From assembly GCA_026018925.1 (NCBI GenBank), contig JAKSZU010000016.1, positions 5,500,940 to 5,564,939 of the forward strand: a stretch of 64,000 bases of DNA. Direction: 5' to 3'. The DNA is from Tupaia tana (taxonomy: Eukaryota > Chordata > Mammalia > Scandentia > Tupaiidae). The position numbers were made by a program, and so were the translations under genes. Within the stretch, counting starts at the first letter, position 1. Each line of letters starts with the position of its first letter. This document shows, piece after piece, positions 34,089 to 46,262 of this stretch. The notes beneath the pieces are model-generated. The model had not been told where the DNA came from, searched no databases, and saw only the letters and a list, made by a program, of their open reading frames with translations.

Positions 34089-34126
34089 TCCTTTCTTTCT
34101 TTCTTTTTTTCTTTCTTCCTTCCTTC

Positions 34127-34185
<59 letters not shown>

Positions 34186-34187
34186 TT
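34089..34187. repeat. (TTTC)n microsatellite
   Basis: About 20 tetranucleotide units with TTCC interruptions, likely polymorphic in length. Confidence 0.97.
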
Positions 34188-34829
34188 TAAGTTATTCTTT
34201 TCTCTCTTCCATGGGTGACAAGATGGAAAAGACAGACACAGCACCCCCAGCGGGGTATTTACACCCTTATCTACCCCCAGCTTCAGCCAGCCTCAGGTCA
34301 TGAGCACGGGTGGACCTGGAGTGTTAGGGGAGGCTTCTGGGTGGGAACCCTATTATTGCCATGTGGGTTAGCCCTGCAGAGCTCGGTGTCACCACTCACC
34401 ACCTTCTGGCCTGCAAGGCCTGGTTTTTAGGCTTCTTTCAAGTAATGTCTTTTGAATAAATCCAGTGTCTGTCTTCGAGCTGGCCTGGTAATGGGCCTGT
34501 CCCGCCAGCCAGGGTTGGAAGGTTGTAGGGAAGGCTTCTCTCCACACATCTCCTTGATTAATACTTGAAATTTCCACATCAGCAATTTGTCCTCCGTTCT
34601 GCAGTTTGCTCCCTGTGAGGCCTGTTAAAAATGCAGACACGCCAGGCTTGGTGTGTTTGCTGTCATCCTTCCTGTGAATGGACTCATCAGAAGTCTAGGT
34701 TGTCAAGGGGTCAAAGTTGGGTCAGAGAAAGGAGAAGTAAGGCTGTGAGGGGGAAAAGGGCCCCAGAGAGCCAACAGGGTGCTGAACGCAGCACTACTGA
34801 GCTAGCTCTGCTTCTGGGGAGAGCTGGAC
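34188..34829. other. Unique non-coding stretch
   Basis: Nothing recognised. Confidence 0.4.
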
Positions 34830-35612
34830 AGGGCTGCTGGGCTGGGCTGAGGGCCACGGAGAGCTGAGGGCCACAGACAGCTGAAGGCCCAGGGCTGATG
34901 CTTGTCCAGGAAGAGCTGAGGGCTCAGGGTTGATGCTTGTCTGTAGAAACCTGAGGGCCCCTTAATCGGAAAAGTGCTTGCACATCGATGTTTATTGCGG
35001 CACTTTTCACAATTGCTAAGTCATGGAAACAACCCAAATGCCCACGGACTGATGAATGGTTAGAAAAACTGTGGCACATATACTTAATGGAATACTATTC
35101 ATCCATAAAAAACAACAAAACCATGGCTTTTGATAGGAAGTGGATGAATATGGGAGATTTACTGCTGAGTGAAGCAAGCCATGCTATGAAGGAGAGGCAT
35201 TGTATGTCCCACTTGATATATACCGAGTGTTGCACTCTATGACTGAAACTAACTGTCTAAAGGATATAGAAATGCAGTATATAGGTAAATACCAGATATA
35301 GTGTGTGTGAAAGAGGAGGGTCTGAGGAAGGACATTTGGGGGAGGGACAGGGAGGAAAAGCATTAATGGCACAAAGAGGTGTGGTATTATCTGTTGAAGA
35401 TGTTTCGTAGTTTTATCAACAGTACTAGGGAGAAATGTTCACCTGTTGAAATATCCATTTTGTAAGACAAATAATAATGTGATAGAATGTATGGAAGAAA
35501 ATGAAATGAAATAAATAAATAAATAAATAAATAAAAAAGAAACCTGAGGGCCCGGGGCTGATGCTTGACCCTGGAGAGCTGAGAGCCCAGGGCTGATGCT
35601 GGTTCATGGATC
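34830..35612. repeat. Minisatellite split by an L1
   Basis: Units of about 35-40 bases around the theme 'gagctgagggcccagggctgatgcttg' repeat four to five times at 34838-34960 and 35543-35612. The L1 insertion lies between units. Confidence 0.85.
34961..35537 (+). mobile_element. Young 5'-truncated L1 insertion
   Basis: Starts in the ORF2 C-terminal region; the frame at 34988-35242 carries the L1 C-terminal motifs TDEWLEKLWHIY and MEYYSSIKNN. It continues through a 3' UTR to (AAAT)n plus A. Exact 16-base target-site duplication agaaacctgagggccc. Its 3' UTR is unlike that of the ORF1-only element at 51230. Confidence 0.95.
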
Positions 35613-37690
35613 ACCTGTGCTTCAGACTCTGGCCTTGGGGGCAGGTATGGGGGTAGGGAAATATTCATCACTCCATGTATTAGCATTTCCTGGGAAGGCC
35701 TCACTTTTTCCTTTGTACCCCAATAGCCACTTTTTTTTTTTTTTTTTTTTTTTTTGGATATCTTCATAGAGTACACGTCAACCCTCTGTTCTTGGCTACA
35801 CTTGGCACTGTGACACTGTGGGTATCTCTCTGCTTTTTTCTTAAAGCCTCCTTGGACATGAATGAATTCCACCAACGTGAGAACTACAGTGATGAAAGCC
35901 ACAGAGGGGACAGGCCGACGGGATGCGTGGCTTGCTGCTGCCAAATTCCTTCCTTCTGAGCATTATCCGAGTTTAATGAGTTGAAACTCACAAGTGTAAT
36001 TAGCATGAGGCTTAAGATATTACCCTCTGTACATAATTGAATTTAATTTACAGCTTCAACAATTGCATTTGCATGTTCAACCAAATGTTTGTCTTTGTTC
36101 TTCTAAAAGTCTTCCTCCATCTTTATCTAGGAAGTCACAGGAAGGCCAAGGGTTCCCTGCAAAGAGCTAGAGTGCTCTGGTATCTCTTTATTTGATTTGG
36201 AAAGGAAAGTGAGTTTGTAAACTGCAATCCTTGGAAATTACCTGAAAGACTTCGGGCTTTCTGATGTGAGACATGTTATCAGCTTTCTAAATGTATAGCC
36301 TGAAGCCTTAAAAGAATGCTGTTCTGTTGCTTAATACAGCAACCTGAAGCCTCCTGGGGTGAAAAGTGCTTAGCATAATTAAACTGCTGACTGTTCTTGA
36401 AGAGGGAAGGTGGGTTTTGTTTTAAGATTGTAAGTGGCATTCCCAGCGACTTTGAGTCGGGGCCATCTTGATAGTATAGGGTATCTTGCATCCTGCCATC
36501 CTTGAATTGCAGGCATAGCAAAGTAAAAGTGCTGGTAAGAGACAGTGTAATTCCATCCGCCAGCTCCCTAGGGTTCCCCAGACACAGATGAAAGTATCTC
36601 TTCCCTCCCTCCCTCCCTCTACTCCCTTCTTCCATAAGCTAACGCAGAGCATGAGCAGGACAATGTTTGCAAAGCTGAGCTCTTTTTACCCTAAAGACCT
36701 GTGATTTCATCCTCAAACCGCCTGGCACCCAGAGGAGCTGCGAGACTTGGCCCAGTGCAGATTGCTTCAGTTGCCACTTCCATGCTATTTGGCACCCTTT
36801 GTATTAGTGTTTCTCAAAATAGAATAATGTATTATATAACCTCTTCCCAGGAAAATAATCCATAGATTAGTGTTGAATTACAATGTTACTTAAGTTTGCA
36901 CAAACATCAAAACTCTTACGACTTCAAAAAACCATTTCCAGATAAAACAAAAATAAACCTACAAAACTGGTAACATTCAGATGAACACCATTAAAGAGAT
37001 GCTCGATCATGTTTTTGCCCAAACGCACGTATAAACCAGAACTACTGCCACATGCGTTCTCACCCCTTGGCCTGTCGAGGCTACAAGGGAGGGCGTGTGA
37101 TGACTTACTCCCTGCGTCACTTTCCAGTGTCAGATTCAGAGGGATTTTTATTTCTGTAGCACACTGAGTCACTGGTCTTTCATCATGTGAATGTCCACTT
37201 ACGTTATGAAGCTGGGCTGGGTTTATTCTGCAGTAATCAGTGACAATTAATGTCATGATACTTTAGCCTCAGGAGAAGAGAGAGCCGTGGTGAGAAAAGC
37301 TGTGGTCGCCCAGGCCAAGTGACCACTCCCCTGGGTGGCAGTGGTGCCCGAGGGAACAAGCTCTAGGCTCCAGGGGCTCCTTCAGAGAGGGCTGCAGGTT
37401 CAGAGAGAGAGGGGGAAGTGGCAGACAGATGTCCCCTTGGTCAGCTGAACTGTCACTGGCGCATATCTGAAAGCAGCCCAACTTCTCAACAGACCTGCCT
37501 ATTCCTTGAGACTGCGAGGGCACGCAACAGTGTCAGAAACTGCTCTTTGCAAATGAATGACACCTGGCTTTCCCTTGGACATCCTTATTTCTGTGACCCT
37601 CTTAGAAGACAGTGCTCATTGAACCCCACACTCCACAGACCTGAGCCTTGGAAGACGGGGTCCTCACCCTTCCGGAGGCCCTAGGCCACC
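35613..37690. other. Unique DNA with poly(T) at 35732-35755
   Basis: No mobile element is assigned. A possible conserved non-coding block lies at 35990-36080, containing GTGTAATTAGCATGAGG and ATAATTGAATTTAATT. The 185-codon minus frame at 35387-35944 runs from L1 3' UTR through poly(T) and is not a gene. Confidence 0.4.
35933..35994 (+). repeat. Short dispersed duplicate, copy 2
   Basis: Partner of 32721-32781. Adjacent downstream sequence is AT-rich and conserved-looking, and differs from copy 1. Confidence 0.7.
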
Positions 37691-38799
37691 TCCAGAACTG
37701 CACTGGTCCTCTCTCCTGCTCCTTGAACATACATGCCCCGTTTGCCCATGTTCACTTGTTCTTTCTGTTGCTGACATTCACCCACTCTCTCCGGGTCTCT
37801 CAGCCGAATCCTCGGGAATCGTCGACACCTCTAATCCTATCAGCATTTGTTACAAGCTCATCTGGGATGCCAGTTCGTCCTCTGAACTTCACTGACGTTA
37901 GGCTCCCTCAGCACGGATGGCTTTTCAGTACCCTTCACTTAATTATCTACCCAGGTATCTGGCGTGTCCACCTTGCTACTGCTTAGAACTCTTCCCCTCA
38001 TTTCCACATCTCACTCTCCAGCAGTAAACATCTTCCTTTGCCCTCACCAGCCAGAACCTTGGATCTCATATGGAAATCTCTGATTGCTCAATTTATTGTG
38101 TTCCGACACTGAAGATAACTTCACATCTTTGCAGCTGAGACGATACGGCCCGTGGCTTCAACCACTCATCTGCCAAAATTCTCAGTTCCTTTCATCTATG
38201 GTACTTCCGTTACACGTGCCCCATAAAGTTCCAAGTCAACTTAACTGTCTGGATTCCGTTTCCTCCTATCACAAACCTCTCATCTGATGGTGATTTATAA
38301 CCTCAACTGGATTAAAGTTACTCGGTAATCCTTATATGTCTCTTGTATTCCCCTAAGTAGTAACTTCAGATCTCATCTCTTCTCAAGTTTTTTACTTCTG
38401 CCTGCTTTCGCATACTATTAGAAGCCAACTAAGCTTCTATTTTATTAAGACACTAAAATGCATTCTGCAGAAAACACCTTCCTTTTCCATTACCCAGCCT
38501 AAAACTTAGCACAGGGACAAACATTTTTGCTTCTGGATTCAATAAAAAGGAATTGACATACCTCCTATCACCCCCATCATACCGCTTCTAGTCTAGGGGT
38601 GATTTTTCCATCTCTGTTCCGCATCAGATCTCCTGCTGCTTCTCGAGAGACTGATGTACACCTGTTACCTCCTTTTGTCTTCTACAGCTTCAACAGCTTC
38701 GTGTCTCTTGACACCTCTCTGTGCACTGAAACACACTGAACTTTACATTATTTAAATAAAAAAATAGAAATATATTTGAAAAAATTAAACTCTCATTCT
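37691..38799 (+). other. CT-rich sequence, possibly L2-derived
   Basis: Plus-strand pyrimidine bias and words such as 'cccactctctcc' suggest an old L2, but the match is too weak to call. Frames up to 112 codons have no domain. Confidence 0.3.
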
Positions 38800-39240
38800 A
38801 CCCCATGTCCCTTTTCACCTGCCACCCTTGCTTTCTCCTTCTCTTCACACTGAGATCCAGTGGAAGAGTTGTCTACTCACATTGTCCTCACTTAATCACC
38901 TCCCGTTTACGCCTTAATTCTTGGCCTGCTGGCCGCATACTTGCGCATGCATCAAAGCACCTCTTGCACTTTGCCTTCCGGTACCTGAGTCCAGTGCAGG
39001 CTTTCATTCCTCGCCTTTCATCCTCTCTGTTTTACTTGGCAGGATAGACCCTCCTACCTATTCAACATTCAGCTTTCTAGCTTCTTCATCGCTACGCTGT
39101 CCTGATGTTCTGCCTGCCTCCCTGTTGTTTCTCAGTCTGACTTTCTTGTTTCTTTAATCTTAGATGTTCTTGGAACTCTATCTTAGATCTTTTTCTCTTC
39201 TTACTATGTGTATCCTTAATGAGAAGTCTCAATAATTACC
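38800..39240 (+). mobile_element. L2 LINE remnant
   Basis: 'gtggaagagttgtctactcacattgtcctcacttaatcacctccc', 'gctgtcctgatg' and 'tcttggaactctatcttagatctttttctcttctt' follow the order of the L2 reverse-transcriptase region. Decayed. Confidence 0.55.
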
Positions 39241-39574
39241 ATGGTTTCAAGTTATTGAAGAGCTGGGAAGGAGGCATGGGTAAATTCGGATTCTGGCAGG
39301 GAAATGCCACTCAGAGGTGAGTGATCATCAGAAGGGTTTCAACTCTGGGAACATTTTCAGACTCTGGGTCCAGACTGAAGGTTATACTGAGGGACCCACA
39401 CGAAAGCACTCTACAAAATAAATGAAACTAGTGAGAGTTCTGTGGATCATGAAGGGCGGAAGTGATGTGCTAGAAACTCAAGGAGAACCAAAGTGTAGCC
39501 TGTTTTCCTCATAGGGCATTCGCTGAAATTCAGGATAGCATGTGCATGGTTAAGATCATTATAAATTCTTTGTC

Positions 39575-39990
39575 ATTTTTTTCATTAAGAGTTGGGATCT
39601 ATTTCCCTTCGCCTTGAATCTGGGCAGACTCAGTGCCTGCTTTGACAATAAAATCTGACAGAAATAATGTTGTAACATATTCTAAGTCCAGGTTTTAAGT
39701 GATTGGCAGCTTCCCTTTCCTGCCTCTTACAACCCAAACTCCATGTTGTAAGAATATCCAAATAGCTACATGGAGAAGTCATGTGGGGAGGAATCTCAGC
39801 CAATATCCCCAACGAAGCTCCCAGCCAACAGCCAGCACCAACTTGCCAGACATGCGTGTAACCATCATGGAACCAGACCCTTTGGGCCCAGTTGAGTCAC
39901 TCCAGTGATGTTCCTTGGAAAAGAGACGAGCATCAGCGTCAAAGCCTTTCACTGATTGCAGATTCACAACGAAAATAAACAATTTTCCTT
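39575..39990 (+). mobile_element. Probable old LTR remnant
   Basis: 'gggatctatttcccttcgccttgaatctgggcagactcagtgcctgctttgac' and 'ccaaatagctacatggagaagtcatgtgg' resemble a MaLR or related LTR consensus. The exact family is uncertain and there is no viral coding sequence. Confidence 0.5.
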
Positions 39991-40604
39991 TTGAAAACAA
40001 GTACATTTTGAGGCAGCAATAGATGCCTGGATTAACATAGGAGGCTTAAAACAACATTAAATGCTTCTCAAAGGCTCAATGAAATCTTTCTTAGTCTTGG
40101 GAGGCTAAGAGGAGAAAATTCCATTAGAGGAAGGTAGCTTGCTTCAATCACCCAGCTTGTTTTCTTCTCAAGAAATGTATTAATGTACTAAATTTCAGAG
40201 CCATTGGGAAGAATTAGAGGGGAAGGAGATCATTGGAAGGGGAAACAAGAGACAAAAGAGCTATGTACAAAACCTCTGAAGTGTATAATTAAATTTTTGC
40301 AGTTTTCCAGAACTGAAGAGACAGAAATCTATTGGACTCTTATGCTAGAACACCATGAGGGCCACCTGCCTGCACACACACACACACACACCTTCCCATA
40401 AGGATAGGATAAAAGATCAAGTTAGTCCACTAAGACAACTAAGCATCCCCTTTCCAGCTTAAACTATGACTGGATGAAGTAAAGTTTGTCTACTTAACAG
40501 GAAAGCATGAGAAAATAGTTACTGATCAAAGATACAGAGACCCAGACATAGACACAGAGATAAGAGCTTTTAAATCATTATGGTTAATACGTTAAGAAAA
40601 TATA
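39991..40604. other. Unique DNA with short (CA)n at 40374-40392
   Basis: Nothing else recognised. Confidence 0.45.
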
Positions 40605-40846
40605 AGGGCCAGCCAGCAGATGACATGGAGATTAAGGCAGTTGAATCCTACATGAACAACTGAATGGTTTGGGTCCTGGACCCAGCAACTTGAAAATCAG
40701 ACTAAATATGTTTTTGTGTGCCCAAAATCCCAAGAAGAGAATGGAGGAGAAGGGATTGCAGTGTGGCCATCACGCTGAGGTGGGGGTTGTGATTTCTCTC
40801 TCTCTCTGGTGAGCACACATGCCCTATAGCATACTTAAAACAGAGA
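40605..40846 (+). mobile_element. tRNA-derived SINE, long type
   Basis: 'gggccagccagcagatgacatgg', B-box region 'ggtttgggtcctgg', module 'tgtgcccaaaatcccaagaagag'. Flanks aagaaaatata / aagaaaatata form the target-site duplication. Confidence 0.9.
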
Positions 40847-42137
40847 AAAGAAAATATAGAAAAAAATGTACAAAAAAGAATGAAAATTAAAAATTTCAAC
40901 AGAAGCTTGTAATCCACTAAGAAAGATTCAAATGAGATGGTTTAGAAATACAGTCTTAAATATAATTCATGATAAATATCTACAACTATAATCAACCTTA
41001 TAAACAATTTCTATTATTTTTTAAAATTACGATTTTAAATTACAATGAATAAAGAATGCTACTGTCTCTATACAAAAAAGAAGTATAAAATATAGTATTT
41101 AAAATAAATATATTCTTGTATAGATTTAAAATCAGACCAGAAACATCAAAAGACAAGATTAATTACCTCAAAGATAGAACAATAAGAAGTAAAATGAGGC
41201 ACAGAGGAAGGGAAGAGGAGAATGAAGAAAGCAAATAAAGTACAAGAAAAATATAAGACAGTCTAAATAGATAACATGCGTGAGTGGACTCTCAGACAGA
41301 GATAGAATGAGTTCAAAGAAATATTCGAAGTGATAATTGCTGAGGTTTTCACAATAATTAAAGACACAGACCAACAGTTATGAAACTCTGGATCCTGGTT
41401 ATAATAAATACAAGAAAGTACCTTTGCATACATCACAAACTTCTAAAAACAAAAAGCATAGAAAGAAGAAGGTTTTAGAGAATAGACTGAGGAAAAAAGA
41501 AACATTATCTTATAATGAGAGGTATAAGACAGATGGCTGACTTTTCAACACAAACCATGAAAATCAGAAAACAATAGATTTAGCACTTTAAATACAAATA
41601 GTACTTTAAATAGAAGTGCTGCAAGTTAACAAAAAGGAAAACAGTTAAAATGTCTTAAGAATAAAGCAAACATCACAAAGACCAAACTTAAAGGGAAAAA
41701 TTAAAGAAGGCATTTCTATACAAGCTAAAGTTAAGGAAATTTTCTCCAGACAACTAAAACTATAAAAAAATATTAAAGTTCACCACACTGAAGGAAAATG
41801 ATTTGAGATGGACACACAGAACTGGATGAAAAATGAAGAACACTAAAACATGAAAATTGGGATAATACAAAAGAGTATTGATAATTATTAGCAAAATTGG
41901 GACTATTTTTGTGGGTTGTAGCATGTACAAGTAAAGTGTACTAAATAAATGGTATGGAGATAAAGAATGCTACTGGAGATGAACTGTTGTAAAAATCTTA
42001 CATTGTTTGGGATCTAATAAAAAATAACTTAAGGTGGATTGTAAAAACGTAAAGCTAACCTAAAAACTTACAAATCATACAATGATATAAGATAAGAAAT
42101 TCAAGAGAAAGAAGAAAGTATTAAAATCTGTTTGATT

Positions 42138-43096
42138 AGAGTTCTTGGAGTTTCTTCCTGGTGAGCAAGGAGGTCTTTTGAGTCTGGTGCCTGGACCTTC
42201 CTGGAAGCATGGCCCCTAAGAGACAGCCTTCCCTCATGCCTGTGACGAAGAAAACAAGACTTCCCCCTGCCGGGAGGCCTGAGGAAGCATCAGCCTCTCT
42301 GAACTTACCCTAGGGAGAGAAAGAGCAACAAGAAGCTGCTGAACATATCAATGAAGTACAAAATGAAACAAACAGACTTAATGAAGCCAGTGAGGAGATA
42401 GAAAGTAGAATGGAACTTTAACAAACGTCACCAACCATTTTTTCAGAAGAGGTCAGAATTGATCCCCAAAATGCCAAATTTGGGGGTAACAACTTTTGTC
42501 AACCATCCACAAGTGTCCACACTGCTTGGGGAGGAGGAGGAAGATGCCCTTGCATTATTTGACCAAGAGTGGAAGTGACAGAATTTGAAGATATTAAATC
42601 AGGTTACAGAATAGATTTTTATTTGACCATAATCCTTACTTCAAAAATAAAGTTCTTTCCAAGGAATTTCATCTGAATGAGAGTGGTGACCCACTTTTGA
42701 AGGAAATCTGGAAAGGATTTGACAAAACGTTCAAGTCAAATGCAGAACAGTCAGCAGTAAGAGGCCGCATGAGGAAGCAGAGAGCTTCTCTACGTGGTTT
42801 CCCGACCATTGTGATGCAGGAGCAGGTGAGTTAAGGGAGGTCGTCGAAGATGAGCTTGGCCAAACCCGTTACAGTACTGTTTGGTTCCCGTATAGATGAG
42901 GAAGAGGGGAAGGAGAAGAAAATGATGGTGGTGAAGAAGAGGGATTGGAAGGATATGAGGATGAAGGTGAAGAAGAAGTTGATGATGATGATGAAGGGGA
43001 GGAAGGAGAGGAGGATGAAGGAGAAGATGACCGATAGAACACTGATGGAGGCCTGTCCTTCTTTTACAAAAATTTTCTCCAGTCTCTTTTTTTCTT

Positions 43097-43136
<40 letters not shown>

Positions 43137-44149
43137 GTGGGGAGGCTGTTTACTGAGCTCTGGAGACAGTAAAAACTAGTTTCTCCATGGGAACACACAC
43201 GAGCCGGGAGGCCAGACATGCCAAGGGGGCAGCCCTTCAGTTGGTCGGGGAGAGGGGTGGAATGTTTCTGGGGCCTTTGGAAGGGAGTGGGGGGCCTCAG
43301 CATTGGGGGCATAGGAGTTGGAGGGTGCACCCCGGGATTTGAGGGGTGAACTCCGGGGGACTGTGGGTGGATCCCAGGAGCTGGAGGATGTGCCCTGTTC
43401 TTGACGTCCCTTTTCTCTATACCATGGTGCTAAACTTATTTTAGGGGGAAAAACCTTGAGCAGAATACAATGGGAAAAGAACCTCTACCCTTTTCTGTTT
43501 CAAATTCATTTTTGTCCCTTCTTGTCTCACAAGAACTGTATGGACTCAACACCACCATGCTCTGTGGGAGAAAAGAAAAACCTGCTCCCTTCACTCTGCT
43601 GGGAGCTGAGGAGTTCAGAGCTCCTGTGTAGTAGTGCACAGAGTTCTAGCTTTTCCCTCCCTTCTCTGCATATTGGGCTCGGAGATTACCGTGCGTCTGT
43701 AAGAAAATAAACAGCACTTACCAACATGTATCTGTCTACTTCCTCTTGCTTAAAACAAGGGGAAAAACTTTAAAAAATGGGGCTATAGAAGGTCAGGGAA
43801 GAGTGGGTTTGAGATGTTGGGTGGCCTAAGTGGGCATTTTGACAACATGGCTCCTCCTTTGGCATGTTTAGTTGTGATGTTTAATGGACATCCTTGCAGT
43901 TCAAGATGACACTTCTAAAAATGAAATTCTCTCCTAATGATGACTCGAGCCCTGCCACTCAATGGGAGAATCCACAGAATCTGTAGGATCTTATTTGGAA
44001 TTGACATTCTCTATTATCATTTTGTTCCTGTCTAGTTTTAAGTTCTCTTTTGTTTCACTGGAAAGGAAAGATGCTCAGTTTTAAATGTTAAAAGTGTACA
44101 CGTTATTTTGTTACAATAAAACTAAATGTGTACACACACACACACACAC
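42138..44149 (+). pseudogene. SET: Processed pseudogene of SET (TAF-I alpha isoform)
   Basis: SET is a nuclear histone chaperone of the NAP family and a PP2A inhibitor. This is an intronless copy of its mRNA. The start codon at 42209 opens MAPKRQPSLMPVTKK, the alternative N-terminus of the alpha isoform. EKEQQEA, the EVEQ-like helix, VNHP-like and HLNESGD segments follow, and the acidic tail is GAAGAAGAT-rich at 42890-43033. Stops occur early (after about 30 codons and again after about 70), and there are several frameshifts. The 3' UTR continues to the polyadenylation signal aataaa at 44116 and ends in (CA)n rather than poly(A). Flanks aaatctgtttgatt / aaatatgtttgatt are the target-site duplication, inside an old L1. 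It is dead as a SET gene. Confidence 0.93.
43099..43390 (-). pseudogene. SF3A2: 5'-truncated SF3A2 retrocopy nested in the SET pseudogene
   Basis: On the minus strand about 255 bases encode the end of a proline-rich protein with HPPTPMPPMLRPP, the C-terminus of SF3A2, a U2 snRNP splicing factor whose tail has GVHPP repeats. After the coding end comes a 3' UTR ('gtgtgtgttcccatggagaaact', 'ctccagagctcagtaaacagcctcc') and poly(A), seen as the T run at 43099-43135. SET 3' UTR text resumes at 43392 ('gccctgttcttgacg'). The copy is frameshifted just after the LRPP motif. Part of the T run may belong to SET itself, which hides the exact junction. It must be younger than the SET copy. Confidence 0.8.
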
Positions 44150-44764
44150 AAATATGTTTGATTCATCTAAAAAATAAGAGAAAAGAAAAATAAAAGAATT
44201 TTTGAAAGAGGGTATAAAATGTGGAGAACAGGATTGAGTCACCCCCAGAAAATTCACAGTTAAGTAATTAAATCAAGCCATTGAACACGTGACAGACTGA
44301 GCTCAGTGGTCGCTCCAGTTGGACACACAGGTTGAAAACTGATCAATGCTTGTCTGAATTTTTTGGGTGAGGACCAATAAATGCAACTTGTACTCACTTT
44401 AGAATGCAAAGCTGCATGCATACTCCCTGCCCTGCCTGTTTGGACCTCTCCAGACTGGACAACCTGCCTAAAATCAGATTTCCCCTCACATCTTTCAAAT
44501 ATCCTACTGTGGGGTTTTTGTCCTACAAATATTGTTCCCTAGGCTGTCTGTTCTTTCTCTTCCTCCCAACCAGTTTTCAGAGGTCCCCCTTGCTGCTGGG
44601 CCCGTTCTTTGCCTAAGGAGTCCCCTTGCCTTGTACACAGTGAGTAACAATAAGCATTTAGATGATTGTCTTTGGTATGGACAGTTAACACCTTACAAAG
44701 GGCAGGGAGCAGCATGTCCAGCCACAGTGGGAGTGGTAGTACACAGCTTACGGTGGTGAGTCCA
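44150..44764. other. L1-flanking unique DNA
   Basis: AT-rich near 44150-44220, then unassigned sequence. The frames here show no domain. Confidence 0.4.
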
Positions 44765-44838
44765 GGGCCAGCTCCTGGCCTGGTGGTTAAGGCGGTGGAT
44801 CCCACATAATGAACTGTCCAATCAGAGTCCCAGACCCA

Positions 44839-44882
<44 letters not shown>

Positions 44883-44949
44883 GCCAAAATCCTGAAGGGA
44901 GGGGAAATAAAGGATTACAGTGTGACCATCCCGCATGGGGATACTGTCT

Positions 44950-44987
<38 letters not shown>

Positions 44988-45025
44988 GTCTCTGGCAAGC
45001 ACATGCGCCGTGTGCCCTCTGGCAA
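44765..45025 (+). mobile_element. tRNA-derived SINE with internal (GT)n expansion
   Basis: 'gggccagctcctggcctggtggttaagg', then the usual GTGCGTGTGC segment replaced by about 20 GT units (44842-44881), then 'gccaaaatcctgaag', a (CT)n run and an A-rich tail. The SINE's own alternating segment seeded the microsatellite. Confidence 0.9.
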
Positions 45026-46042
45026 AAAACAAAACCAACAACAAAACCACAAAACCTGACCACAACTATATCAGTAATTAGATTAAAGCAAAGATTGTCA
45101 AAGAGGACAAGAAGAGCAACTATTTGCTCTTTAAAATACAACAGGTTAACTATAAAGGCACAGGAAGGTTGAAATTTAAATGGATCAACAAAAAATAAAC
45201 TATTTTGACGCCAACCAAAGAAAATTAAAATATATATATTGAAATCAGATAAAGAAGACAAGACATTTTATTTGAGGTGAAGATTAAAAGGTCAATTGAA
45301 GACGAAGATAAAACAGTTCTATTTTCCCCAATAATAAAGTTCCAAAATATACAAAGCAAATACTGAAAATTTAAAAAAAAGACATTCTCAATTGTAGTTG
45401 AAGATTTTCACACTTTTCTCTCTATAACTGATAAAGCTAGCAGACAAATATATAGATCAGTAAATACATAAAGAGATTTGAACAATGTGATTAATAAAGG
45501 TAAATAGGAAAACTAACTAAATAAAACAACTGTAAAAATCATGGTCTTTTCAAGTGAGTGTGGCATACTAACCAGAATTCACCGTGTGCTGGGTCATAAA
45601 CAAAGTTTTCCAAAAACATCAAAGAACTAAAATCACAAAATGTATGCTTGGGATCACAGAAAAGATGAATTAAAAATGACTAACAGACAGATAAGTTGAA
45701 AATCACCAAATGTCAGGAAATTAAGAAACACATTTCTGAATAATTCATGGATATTGAAGAAGTAGTAATGGAAATTAGAAAGTATTTAAAGTTGAATGAT
45801 AATAAAAGTATAAACTTGTAGGATACAGATAAAGCAGCACTCAGAGGAAGTTTTCTGGTTCTAAATTTACTTACTAGAAATGAAAACAGTTTGAAAATCT
45901 AGGTTTAAGTTGAATATCCTAATTAAGTTTAATTAAGTTTAAAAAGAAAGGAAGAAAGTTTAAAAAGAAAGGAAGAAAGTGTATATTGTATCCAAAGAAA
46001 AAAACACAGAAAAGAACAGACATTTTAAAAAATGATTCTTTG

Positions 46043-46262
46043 AGGCCAGTCCAGGAATGGTGGTTAAGGCAGCTGTATCTCACATGGTTCAAGTCCCAGA
46101 CCTGGTGTCTTGAGAAACACTCCAGGTGTGTGTAAATGTGTTCCCAAAATTCTGACAGGAGAAATAAAGAAAGGATTGAGACATAATCATTCTCCAAGAG
46201 AGGAATTTTTTTTTGTTTTCTCTTTCTTCAAGCACACACATTTTTTAGCAAATTAAAAAAAA
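46043..46262 (+). mobile_element. tRNA-derived SINE, old long type
   Basis: 'aggccagtccaggaatggtggttaaggc', 'ggttcaagtcccagacctgg', 'gttcccaaaattctgacagg' and an A-rich tail. Inserted in old L1 ORF2. Confidence 0.85.

Noticed and set aside
35387-35944. 185-codon minus-strand frame
   Set aside because: It runs through the L1 3' UTR, the minisatellite and a poly(T) (lysine run).
42850-43179. 109-codon frame rich in Lys, Met and Glu
   Set aside because: A shifted reading of the SET acidic tail in the processed pseudogene.
44539-45261. 240-codon minus-strand frame, the longest in the window
   Set aside because: It crosses old L1, the SINE and its (GT)n and (CT)n runs, and shows a His-Thr run; not a protein gene.
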